Part shown: positions 9,154 to 16,312 of the stretch, piece after piece | How positions within the stretch are numbered: position 1 is the stretch's first letter | Layout: every line of letters begins with the position of its first letter | NCBI GenBank assembly: GCA_934365945.1 | Contig: CAKRNE010000010.1 | Coordinates: 21,449 to 85,448, forward strand | DNA from: an uncultured Agathobacter sp. | GTDB taxonomy: Bacteria > Bacillota > Clostridia > Lachnospirales > Lachnospiraceae | Direction: 5' to 3' | DNA length: 64,000 nucleotides | Position numbers and translations under genes: made by a program | Notes under the pieces: generated by a model | What the model saw: the letters and a program-made list of their open reading frames with translations, nothing else | Databases searched by the model: none | Told to the model about the DNA's origin: nothing

Positions 9154-9309
9154 ATTATAACAGATTTTTTAATAAATTACTATTGCGTAACCGTTTTTTC
9201 ACTATATTTTCATGCATGTTTTTTCAAAAAAACAATATAACTGTGAATTTCTTATAAAAAATGGTGTGCTATTTAATTATTTTAATTTCACTTTTTACAA
9301 TTTTTTCAT

Positions 9310-10215
9310 CTACAAGACCATATTCTCATAGTTCTTTAATGCATCTATATATATTTCACCGAGCTTGCTAAGCTTCGTGCCCTTGTGCTTGATATAGCCA
9401 ATATGCATTTTTTCGCTCTCCTTCAGCGGAACAGCAGCATAATCATCACCATTCAAATCCTCCGAGATGATACCCGAGCACAGTGTAAAGCCGTTGAGTC
9501 CCACCATGAGATTGAGCATCGTGGCTCTGTCGTCTGCCTTTATGACACGCTTGTACTCGTATGTGCTCATCATCTCCTCCGCATAATAAAAGGAATTGTT
9601 CACACCCTGTTCAAAGGTCAGACATGGATACTCCTGCAAATCGTCAAGTGTAATCTCTTTTTGATCTGCAAGCGGATGTTTTTTCCAGAGATACACATAT
9701 GTATTACATGTGAAAAGCTCCTTAAACTCGATATCGCATTCCTTAAAAAGCTTTCTTAAAACCTTTTCGTTAAAATCACTTAAATAAAGCACTCCAAGCT
9801 CACTCTTTAAGTTCTTTACGTTGTCTATTACCTCTTTCGTCTTTGTCTCGTGGACAGCAAACTCGTACTCATCCATGCCTACCTCTCTGGCAAGCTGTAC
9901 AAAAGCCTTTACCGCAAATGAATAGTGCTGCATGGAAACCGAGAATTTCTTTTTGGACTCTACATTCAGATAGCGGTTCTCAAGCAGATGATACTGCTCC
10001 ACGACCTGTTTGGCGTATCCTAAAAACTCCTCACCCTCTGCGGTGACTGTGATTCCACGGTTATTTCTCATAAACACCGTGATTCCAAGCTCATCCTCCA
10101 CCTCTCGTACTGTGGCGGATAAATTGGGCTGTGAAACAAAAAGCTTCTTTGCTGCCTCGTTCATGGAATTGGATTCTGCAATTGTAAGTACCTGTCTGAG
10201 TTGTTGAAGTGTCAT
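9310..10215 (-). CDS. LysR family transcriptional regulator
   Basis: A 301-residue LysR protein. The N-terminal helix-turn-helix (SMNEAAKKLFVSQPNLSATV, about residues 17-36) is typical, and the rest is a two-lobed effector domain. GGAGAG precedes the ATG. It is only distantly like the first LysR gene. A 31-base sequence in its leader (10275-10305) recurs in the ilvA leader, a hint of shared control. It sits downstream of rnhB with a ~100-base gap, and I see no terminator on either side. Target and effector unknown. Confidence 0.9.
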   Translation of the reverse strand: MTLQQLRQVLTIAESNSMNEAAKKLFVSQPNLSATVREVEDELGITVFMRNNRGITVTAEGEEFLGYAKQVVEQYHLLENRYLNVESKKKFSVSMQHYSFAVKAFVQLAREVGMDEYEFAVHETKTKEVIDNVKNLKSELGVLYLSDFNEKVLRKLFKECDIEFKELFTCNTYVYLWKKHPLADQKEITLDDLQEYPCLTFEQGVNNSFYYAEEMMSTYEYKRVIKADDRATMLNLMVGLNGFTLCSGIISEDLNGDDYAAVPLKESEKMHIGYIKHKGTKLSKLGEIYIDALKNYENMVL

Positions 10216-10274
10216 TTTCTCTCCTAATATGAATCATGAACTGCCGGATTTTAGCAGAATGTGGAACTTTTCTA

Positions 10275-10305
10275 AACCATCCCACACACATTCGCAAAAC
10301 CGCAC
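10275..10305 (-). repeat. 31-base sequence shared with the ilvA leader
   Basis: Matches 19375-19405 at 28 of 31 positions, with core ATTCGCAAAA flanked by CCCACACA and CGCAC on the plus strand. Both copies lie shortly upstream of a minus-strand start codon, here about 60 bases. The flanking hairpin arms seen at ilvA are absent here. Confidence 0.6.
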
Positions 10306-10317
10306 AATTGTAATATA

Positions 10318-11079
10318 TTAAATAAAATTGTGTATAAACGACGCCCTGTGTATTGGTGAAGGTCCTATCTCTTTTAGCGCCTTGATATGCTCTGCCGATC
10401 CATAGCCCTTGTTTGAAGCAAATCCATAGCCTGGGTATATGTTATCGTACTCAACCATCATCCTATCCCTTGTGACCTTGGCCACAATACTGGCTGCCCC
10501 TATTGATATGCTTTTTGCATCTCCCTTTATGATCGGGACCTGCTTTATATCCACTCCGGGGATTGTAACTGCATCGTTGAGTGTCAAATCCGGTGCCGGA
10601 TCAAGCTTTCCAATTGCCTGTCTCATCGCCTCATATGTAGCCTGCAGTATATTTATCTCGTCTATCCGCTCGTGCGATGCCATGCCTATTCCAACAGAAA
10701 CCGCCTTTTCCATTATGACATCGTAAAGCTCATCACGCTTTGCAGCCGTAAGCTTCTTGGAATCATTGATATATAAAATATCACAGTCCTTTGGCAGAAT
10801 CACCGCGCATGCGATCACCGGACCTGCAAGCGGCCCGCGTCCCACCTCGTCTATTCCGCAGATATGGGCATATGATGCGTACTCGCGCTCATATTTCTTG
10901 AGAGCTTCTGTGCGGATAAGCTCCTTCTCGTACTTATCCAGACGCTTTTTGGCGCTGTCTACAAGCTTAATCACTCCGCCTCTGTCATCTGAGCCATATG
11001 CTTCGATGAAGTGTCCAAGCTGTGAATCTGTGGTGTTTTTCAGTTGTTCCTTAATATCGCCTATTTTTTCTGCTGACAT
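10318..11079 (-). CDS. rnhB: Ribonuclease HII
   Basis: Cleaves RNA of RNA-DNA hybrids and single ribonucleotides in DNA. The catalytic domain starts near residue 70 with ICGIDEVGRGPLAGPV (first two acidic residues); INDSKKL gives the third acidic residue region, and ASIVAKVTRDRMM and YGSAEHIKAL follow. The ~70-residue N-terminal charged extension resembles that of Bacillus RnhB. At 253 residues the length is normal for Firmicutes. AGGACA precedes the ATG. It follows rbgA in the conserved rplS-lepB-rbgA-rnhB order, separated here by a repeat-rich 125-base gap. Confidence 0.93.
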   Translation of the reverse strand: MSAEKIGDIKEQLKNTTDSQLGHFIEAYGSDDRGGVIKLVDSAKKRLDKYEKELIRTEALKKYEREYASYAHICGIDEVGRGPLAGPVIACAVILPKDCDILYINDSKKLTAAKRDELYDVIMEKAVSVGIGMASHERIDEINILQATYEAMRQAIGKLDPAPDLTLNDAVTIPGVDIKQVPIIKGDAKSISIGAASIVAKVTRDRMMVEYDNIYPGYGFASNKGYGSAEHIKALKEIGPSPIHRASFIHNFI

Positions 11080-11097
11080 ATTCTTGTCCTATCGTCT

Positions 11098-11198
11098 ATT
11101 CTTTGCAACTATTCTTCAGAATATTTCTTCTTAATTATTCTTCGTAACTTTTCTTAGTAATTATTCTTCGCAATTATTATTCGTAACTATTATTTTAA
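11098..11198. repeat. Degenerate short tandem repeat between rbgA and rnhB
   Basis: About eight imperfect copies of a 12-14-base unit close to ATTATTCTTCGTAACT fill almost the whole rbgA-rnhB gap. Copies differ by substitutions and one- or two-base slips. They contain no open frame or hairpin. Confidence 0.6.
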
Positions 11199-11204
11199 TA
11201 CATT

Positions 11205-12044
11205 CTACGGTCTCTCAAGGGTGATATTGCCAAGCTTGCCACTTCTGAAATCATCTATGATGAGCGCAGCCGCCTTGCTGTAATCAGGCTCTCCGCCCTT
11301 TGAAAGACATTTTCTGTTGACAGCTACAGCACTTATAAGATCTATGATATCGTTTTCCTCGCTCACCTCGTATCTTTGTGCCAAAAGCCCCGGATACTCT
11401 GCTTTTAGGAACTTTACAAGCTCCACGGCAAGCTCATCAACATTTAAAATCTCATCCTTTATCGAGCCGATAAGCGCAAGCCTTAGTCCCACTGACTGAT
11501 CCTCAAATTTCGGCCACAGTATACCCGGAGTATCGAGGAGCTCAACACTTTTATTGAGCCTGATCCACTGCTTACCCTTTGTCACACCAGGCTTGTTTCC
11601 GGTCTTGGCGCAGGCTTTTCCGGCGTATGAGTTGATAAATGTGGACTTTCCGACGTTTGGAATACCAACCACCATAGCTCTGACCGGTCTGTTTTTGATG
11701 CCACGCTTTCTGTCTCTTTCAATCTTTTCCTTACATGCCTCCATCACGATATCTGTGATGCTCTTCATGCCGGACTTGCTTCTTGCATCAAGACTGAATA
11801 CAAAAAAACCCTTTTCCTTGAAAAATGCACTCCACTCCCTGGTGCGCTCCCTGTCTGCCAGATCCGCCTTGTTCATCAGAATGAGCCTGTATTTATTTTT
11901 CCCAAGCTCATCAATGTCCGGATTACGGCTGGAAAGCGGAATTCTTGCATCCACAAGCTCTATAACCAGATCTATTAGTTTAATGTCCTCCTGCATCTGA
12001 CGCTTTGCCTTTGTCATATGCCCAGGGTACCACTGAAAATTCAT
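11205..12044 (-). CDS. rbgA: Ribosome biogenesis GTPase RbgA (YlqF)
   Basis: Circularly permuted GTPase needed for late assembly of the 50S subunit. Motifs appear in permuted order: G4 NKADL (about residue 57), G1 GIPNVGKST (about 127), G3 DTPGILWP (about 172). The N-terminal FQWYPGHMTKAKRQM matches the family signature, and the C-terminal ~90 residues are the helical RNA-binding (ANTAR-like) part. At 279 residues it is full length. Neighbours lepB, rplS and rnhB match the conserved Firmicutes cluster. Confidence 0.94.
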   Translation of the reverse strand: MNFQWYPGHMTKAKRQMQEDIKLIDLVIELVDARIPLSSRNPDIDELGKNKYRLILMNKADLADRERTREWSAFFKEKGFFVFSLDARSKSGMKSITDIVMEACKEKIERDRKRGIKNRPVRAMVVGIPNVGKSTFINSYAGKACAKTGNKPGVTKGKQWIRLNKSVELLDTPGILWPKFEDQSVGLRLALIGSIKDEILNVDELAVELVKFLKAEYPGLLAQRYEVSEENDIIDLISAVAVNRKCLSKGGEPDYSKAAALIIDDFRSGKLGNITLERP

Positions 12045-12084
12045 AATTTACCTATCCTTTATCTGTATATGTTATTAATATCTG

Positions 12085-12672
12085 CTACTTGATGGTTCCA
12101 AAGCTTCCAAAGCCTGAAAATCTAAACCATGCCTTGCCGATGATATAGTCTCTCTTTACATTGCCAATATTGGCATAGCGGCTGTCCTCACTGTTGTTAC
12201 GATTGTCTCCAAGCACAAAATACTCATCTTTTTCAAGCTTAATAGCATCAGAAGCAATGCCTGCATCCTCCATAGAAGCGACATCTGTGGATTCCTTATA
12301 GAGCTCATCATTCACATACAGTGCGCCGTCCTTTATCTGAACAGTATCTCCCGGCACTGCTACCACTCTCCTGACATAATAATGAGATTTCTTATTGCCA
12401 TTTGGAAGAAATACAATAACATCCCCCTGCTTGGGTTTTGATATGATGTATGCAAATTTATTCACAAGAATATCATCATCATTTTCAAGTGTCTGCTCCA
12501 TTGCCTGACCTACAACATTTGTACGGATACCGAAAAATGATACCAGCACATATGCCAGACCTATTACCACCACAATTTCAACTATCCATGACAGCACTTC
12601 CCTGACCAATGGCAGATTAATCTTTTTTCTCTGTCTTCTAAAATTAAGTCCTGCTCTTCTTCTACCCATCAT
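12085..12672 (-). CDS. lepB: Signal peptidase I homologue with catalytic Ser and Lys replaced
   Basis: A type I signal peptidase (S26) by fold: one N-terminal membrane segment (about residues 27-47), then the catalytic boxes. Box B reads VVGQAMEQTL where active enzymes have the pattern GxSMxPT, so the nucleophile is Ala57 (codon GCA). Box D reads YVRRVVAVPGD where the general base lysine is expected, giving Arg101 (codon AGG). Box E, GDNRNNSEDSR, is intact. The protein is 195 residues and in frame throughout, so it looks maintained and not decayed. The start is one of two tandem ATGs (12672 or 12669) after GAGG. It lies in the rplS-lepB-rbgA-rnhB order, after the rplS terminator. Likely a membrane pseudoprotease; a role in chaperoning or binding precursors is speculation. 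Confidence 0.85.
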   Translation of the reverse strand: MMGRRRAGLNFRRQRKKINLPLVREVLSWIVEIVVVIGLAYVLVSFFGIRTNVVGQAMEQTLENDDDILVNKFAYIISKPKQGDVIVFLPNGNKKSHYYVRRVVAVPGDTVQIKDGALYVNDELYKESTDVASMEDAGIASDAIKLEKDEYFVLGDNRNNSEDSRYANIGNVKRDYIIGKAWFRFSGFGSFGTIK

Positions 12673-12742
12673 CAAACCTCATTTACCATAAAAATCATGT
12701 ATTTTCTAATTATATATGGTTTTATAAATTCATGCAAGAGTT

Positions 12743-12780
12743 ACAAAAAACCACCTCGTTACGATTTCTCGACGAAGTGG
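12743..12780 (-). terminator. Rho-independent terminator of rplS
   Basis: A 9-bp stem (12751-12759 with 12772-12780, one wobble pair) starts 18 bases after the rplS stop and is followed by TTTTTTG on the minus strand. Partial readthrough would be needed to express lepB from the rplS promoter. Confidence 0.85.
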
Positions 12781-12798
12781 TCTCTTTCGCGTAAAATA

Positions 12799-13152
12799 TT
12801 ATTTTACAAGCTCTTTAACCTTAGCAGCTTTTCCGATACGGTCTCTTAAGTAGTAAAGCTTAGCACGACGTACTTTACCTTTACGTACAATCTCAACCTT
12901 CTCTACGTTTGGTGAGTGGAGTGGCCATGTCTTCTCAACACCTACGCCGTTAGAAAGCTTTCTAACAGTAAATGTTGTACGGTTTGATCCGTTCTGCTTT
13001 TTGATAACTGTTCCCTCAAATACCTGGATACGCTCACGGTTACCCTCTTTGATTTTTCCGTGTACCTTTACAGTATCTCCTACAGAAAACTCAGGTACCT
13101 CAGCCTTTAACTGCTCGTTCTCGATGCTCTTAATAATTTCACTTGCGTTCAT
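12799..13152 (-). CDS. rplS: 50S ribosomal protein L19
   Basis: A ribosomal protein at the 30S-50S interface, 117 residues, full length. Typical segments are [31 protein letters not shown] and the C-terminal [20 protein letters not shown]. An AGGAGGT ribosome site lies 7 bases before the ATG. It has its own promoter (13239-13267) and terminator, so it can be made independently of trmD and rimM upstream. Confidence 0.97.
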   Translation of the reverse strand: MNASEIIKSIENEQLKAEVPEFSVGDTVKVHGKIKEGNRERIQVFEGTVIKKQNGSNRTTFTVRKLSNGVGVEKTWPLHSPNVEKVEIVRKGKVRRAKLYYLRDRIGKAAKVKELVK

Positions 13153-13238
13153 TTTGTGACCTCCTAATTATTTTGACGTTCTTAATGCTACTACTATTTT
13201 CACAACAGAGGACCATCTCTTTTATTCACAACATTGGT

Positions 13239-13267
13239 ACTTTACCACAGATTCAAGGGATTTGCAA
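13239..13267 (-). promoter_or_regulatory. rplS promoter and leader
   Basis: TTGCAA (13267-13262) and TAAAGT (13244-13239) on the minus strand with a 17-base spacer. The ~85-base leader that follows may be a Firmicutes L19 leader RNA, as known for this gene; I could not establish the fold by eye. Confidence 0.6.
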
Positions 13268-13317
13268 GTATTTTTTACTATCTTTATTATCTGTCTTTGT
13301 TGCCGGTGTTACTGTTC

Positions 13318-14958
13318 TCACCTAACAGTAATATTATTATTAGTCATCCAGTATACAGATGACTTTGAAAAATGCAGTCCCATACGCTCCTGCAGCCTCA
13401 TAGATGCCTCATTGCCCACGATTATCTGTCCATATGGTATCCAGCCATTTTCCAGCGCCCTGTTAAAGGCATATGTTTCAAGTGCTGTGGCAAGCTTTTG
13501 ATGCCTGTACTGTGGCTTTACATAAAGCATGCCTATGCTGCCCTCCTCATGGATTCCTATAATTCCTGCGAGGGCATTATCGGCATTATCAGCAGTATTA
13601 TCACACAAAAAAGCCCCGTAGACAGCCCCTGCCTCTATCCTTTCTATGATATAGTCCGGATCATCAAAGCCAGGATACATTGGCGCAGCCTCCTGTATAT
13701 CGAGCGCATCCAGCTTTCTTATAACCAAGCCATTTGGCATCGGCTTTCCATCCGGTCTGTACAGTCCACTTACTGAGAGCTTTTCTTTGTTTGTATACAC
13801 CGCCTGTCTGCACTCTACAGTCTCCTTAAAGCCATTTGCCTCAAAAAGCCCAACATACCTTTGCTGGTGAAGCACTATGCCATTTGTAATCTGCTCTGTA
13901 ATGGTTGCCGGAATATGTTGACTGCTATGTTTATCGACCAGCCCAGTTGCATCTTCCGCTGTCAAATCCAAAAGCTTCGACTCACCCTCATCCGGTCTGG
14001 TATGAAAGCACACCTTTGAAACCATATCTCGAAGCAGATATTCCCCATCTGCCTCAAAAATTATCTCTGCATAGCCCCTGTTTATAAGCTCTATCATATC
14101 AATATGAAGCAGCTTATTTTTCATAAGAAACTCTCTGCAGTTGTCAAGTCTTTTAAACTCGGCATACAAATCCGGTCTGCGTTTTCTTGTTCGCTCAATA
14201 GATTTTTCAATGCGCCATGCATCAATCTTTTTCTGATTGCCCGACATGAGTACTTCAGGCACCTTTTTGTCATGCCACTCCACAGGACGTGAATACTGAG
14301 GATATTCAAGCAGATTGCCATGAAACGACTCTGTCTCTGCCGAAATATCATTGTGCAATACCCCCGGAACCAGACGTGAAATTGCATCTATCATCACCAT
14401 TGATGGCAGCTCTCCGCCTGTTAGAACATAGTCACCGATAGAAACATAATCTGTTACTGTCTCCTCCAGCACGCGCTCGTCAATACCTTCATAGTGTCCA
14501 CATAGAAAAATGAGGTCATCACACTTTGCAAATTCCGCTGCCATATGCTGGTTGAACACGCGGCCCTGTGGCGTAACGTAAATTAGACGCGCATTGTGAT
14601 TTTTTATTTCTTCTGCTGTATTTTTATATGATATATTTTCATATGATGTATTTTCATATAATATATTTTCACCGGCGATATTTTTCTCGGAATTATCACC
14701 TGAGTGGATCTGATTACATTTATTGATCTGACTCACCACACTGCTCACAGCCTGATACACTGGCTCTGCCTGCATAAGCATTCCCGCGCCGCCACCATAT
14801 GTGTAATCATCAACCTTATTGTGCTTATTGTGCGCAAAATCCCTGATATTTACAGTATTGAGTGATATAATATTCTGTTTTAAAGCCCTGCCTGTGATAC
14901 TCTCTGACAGTCCCTGTTCTATCATCTGCGGGAATAAAGTCAGCACATGAAATCTCAT
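13318..14958 (-). CDS. trmD: tRNA (guanine37-N1)-methyltransferase fused to GNAT acetyltransferase
   Basis: A 546-residue fusion. Residues 1 to about 280 are TrmD, which methylates G37 of tRNA to prevent frameshifting: FHVLTLFPQM start, YGGGAGM, the knot motifs TPQGRVFNQ, LCGHYEGIDERV and SIGDYVLTGGELP. Between helix EPVYQAV and RLIYVTPQG there is a ~35-residue insertion (80-118) containing five pentapeptide repeats. From about residue 285 the protein continues without a break into a GNAT-type domain (GSIGMLYVKPQYRHQKLATALE is the acetyl-CoA loop, about residue 480). Normal TrmD is about 240 residues. AGGAGATA precedes the ATG. Downstream of rimM as usual. The acetyltransferase substrate is unknown. 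Confidence 0.9.
   Translation of the reverse strand: MRFHVLTLFPQMIEQGLSESITGRALKQNIISLNTVNIRDFAHNKHNKVDDYTYGGGAGMLMQAEPVYQAVSSVVSQINKCNQIHSGDNSEKNIAGENILYENTSYENISYKNTAEEIKNHNARLIYVTPQGRVFNQHMAAEFAKCDDLIFLCGHYEGIDERVLEETVTDYVSIGDYVLTGGELPSMVMIDAISRLVPGVLHNDISAETESFHGNLLEYPQYSRPVEWHDKKVPEVLMSGNQKKIDAWRIEKSIERTRKRRPDLYAEFKRLDNCREFLMKNKLLHIDMIELINRGYAEIIFEADGEYLLRDMVSKVCFHTRPDEGESKLLDLTAEDATGLVDKHSSQHIPATITEQITNGIVLHQQRYVGLFEANGFKETVECRQAVYTNKEKLSVSGLYRPDGKPMPNGLVIRKLDALDIQEAAPMYPGFDDPDYIIERIEAGAVYGAFLCDNTADNADNALAGIIGIHEEGSIGMLYVKPQYRHQKLATALETYAFNRALENGWIPYGQIIVGNEASMRLQERMGLHFSKSSVYWMTNNNITVR
14611..14685 (-). repeat. Five in-frame 15-bp repeats inside trmD
   Basis: Five consecutive 15-base units, core GAAAATATATCATAT on the minus strand, encode KNIAG, ENILY, ENTSY, ENISY and KNTAE. 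Period 15 keeps the frame, so copy-number change would alter protein length without frameshift. Confidence 0.85.
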
Positions 14959-15036
14959 TTTCCTATATCTCCTGTTATCATCCTGTTTTACAGTTTTACG
15001 ATTTTAAATGTATGATTCTTGCAGTTTAATATATAA

Positions 15037-15543
15037 CTATCTCAAGCCTGCAAGCAGATGCACCTTCATCGTGCCATTTTCCACATCAACGTCCAGTATG
15101 CAGTCCTTTATCGCAGGGATTAGAAGATCACTTGCTCCCGCCTTCTTAACAACATACACATCGTTGGCACCGGTCTGGAGCACATCATCTATGACTCCAA
15201 GCTCCTCTCCCTCGTCAGATGTGACTGAAAGCCCGATAAGATCAGCTATAAAGTACTCGTTTTCCTCAAGCGGCACCGCATTTTCCCTTGTCACAAAAAG
15301 AGGTGCCTTTTTATATTTTTCTACATCATTTATGTCATCTATGCCCTTAAATTTCAAGATAACCTGGTTCTTGAAAAATTTGACAGAAGTTATTTCCAAA
15401 TCCCTGCGCTCTTTGCCATTATCCAGAATGACATTTTTAAGCTTTTTAAAACGAGCAGCATCGTCAGTGGTTGGGAACACCTTTACTTCACCGCGAATGC
15501 CATGTGTGCTCGTAATCACACCTACCTGTAGTAAATCTTCCAT
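15037..15543 (-). CDS. rimM: 16S rRNA processing protein RimM
   Basis: Assembly factor for the 30S head that binds protein S19. 168 residues, full length: an N-terminal RimM beta-barrel ([24 protein letters not shown]) and a C-terminal PRC-barrel from about residue 95 ([11 protein letters not shown] to [13 protein letters not shown]). CAGGAGA lies just before the ATG. It leads the rimM-trmD unit; a terminator separates it from khpA upstream, so it should have its own promoter in 15544-15680, and that leader holds two hairpins. Confidence 0.94.
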   Translation of the reverse strand: MEDLLQVGVITSTHGIRGEVKVFPTTDDAARFKKLKNVILDNGKERRDLEITSVKFFKNQVILKFKGIDDINDVEKYKKAPLFVTRENAVPLEENEYFIADLIGLSVTSDEGEELGVIDDVLQTGANDVYVVKKAGASDLLIPAIKDCILDVDVENGTMKVHLLAGLR

Positions 15544-15568
15544 TCTCTGTCTCCTGATATTAACGATA

Positions 15569-15644
15569 TGAGGTTCAAAAGGTATTTTGCCCCCTCATTT
15601 ATGATTAATCAGATTACTACATGCTATGCATTCCCGTAATCTGA
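15569..15644 (-). promoter_or_regulatory. Two leader hairpins upstream of rimM
   Basis: First, TCAGATTAC pairs perfectly with GTAATCTGA (15609-15617 with 15636-15644). Second, nearer the gene, a nested hairpin TGAGG/CCTCA enclosing CAAAA/TTTTG (15569-15597) ends about 25 bases before the start. Neither has a T-tract. They look like a structured leader that could set translation of rimM-trmD; this is inference. Confidence 0.45.
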
Positions 15645-15673
15645 CTCCACCTTGAATAGTTACTATAAATCAT

Positions 15674-15702
15674 AAAAAAACAGGCATCTCATAAGAGATG
15701 CC
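15674..15702 (-). terminator. Rho-independent terminator after khpA
   Basis: A perfect 8-bp stem GGCATCTC/GAGATGCC with a 4-base loop, 6 bases after the khpA stop, followed by TGTTTTTTTATG on the minus strand. It ends the ylxM-ffh-rpsP-khpA unit. Confidence 0.9.
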
Positions 15703-15708
15703 TTTATG

Positions 15709-15939
15709 TTACTGTACTATTTCAACAATAACCTTTTTGTCTTCTTTAGAGGCTGCGGCCTTAACAACTGAACGAATAGCCTTAGCAATACGTCCCTGCT
15801 TGCCGATCACTTTGCCCATGTCAGACTGTGCAACACGTAATTCCAAAACAATTGCTTTCTCGTTTTCGGTCTCAGTTACATTAACCTCATCCGGATAATC
15901 AACTAAAGATTTTGCAATTACTTCAACTAATTCTTTCAT
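15709..15939 (-). CDS. khpA: KH-domain RNA-binding protein KhpA (YlqC)
   Basis: A 76-residue protein that is a single KH domain. The GxxG RNA-binding loop is in MGKVIGKQGRIAKAIRSVV. In Firmicutes KhpA partners with KhpB (Jag) and affects cell division and RNA. AGAGGTGG precedes the ATG. It follows rpsP by 17 bases, the conserved arrangement, and is closed by a strong terminator. Confidence 0.93.
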   Translation of the reverse strand: MKELVEVIAKSLVDYPDEVNVTETENEKAIVLELRVAQSDMGKVIGKQGRIAKAIRSVVKAAASKEDKKVIVEIVQ

Positions 15940-15956
15940 TACGCCACCTCTTTATC

Positions 15957-16202
15957 CTATTTCTCGATACCAGCACTCTTGAAGATTCTAGCTACTGTCT
16001 CAGTTGGCTGTGCGCCGTTTGATAACCATTTCTTAGCTAATTCCTCATTTACATGATACTCGCTAGGATCCTTAGTTGGATCGTATGTTCCGATCTCCTC
16101 GATGCATCTTCCATCTCTTGGTGATCTAGAGTCTGCAACTACGATTCTATAGAAAGGAGCTTTCTTCTGTCCCATTCTTCTTAATCTGATCTTTACTGCC
16201 AT
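15957..16202 (-). CDS. rpsP: 30S ribosomal protein S16
   Basis: 81 residues, full length. The [24 protein letters not shown] start and the GTYDP segment are diagnostic. AGGAGGT lies upstream of the ATG. It is in the ffh-rpsP-khpA unit; the 110-base gap from ffh contains short direct repeats of TCTTTAATGAAAT and no clear terminator. Confidence 0.97.
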   Translation of the reverse strand: MAVKIRLRRMGQKKAPFYRIVVADSRSPRDGRCIEEIGTYDPTKDPSEYHVNEELAKKWLSNGAQPTETVARIFKSAGIEK

Positions 16203-16312
16203 TTTGTTTCACCTCCTCATAGGTTTATTGAATAATATATATCAAAAGTAAAATAAATACTTTTGTTAACAAAACATGAAATTCTTTAATGAAATTTCTT
16301 TAATGAAATCCA

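Noticed and set aside
9154..9309. Small gene or terminator after the second LysR gene
   Set aside because: The stretch is very AT-rich with no ribosome site, convincing hairpin or coding pattern.
13309..13331. Terminator after trmD
   Set aside because: A perfect 8-bp inverted repeat overlaps the stop codon but has no T-tract on the minus strand, so I do not call it a terminator.
14611..14685. Frameshift or assembly error in trmD
   Set aside because: The repeats are exact multiples of three, the frame is open on both sides, and conserved TrmD motifs flank them, so a real insertion is the simpler reading.
16240..16262. Terminator between rpsP and ffh
   Set aside because: CAAAAGTA/TACTTTTG forms a stem but all of it is A/T-rich and no T-run follows; ordinary AT-rich spacer is enough to explain it.
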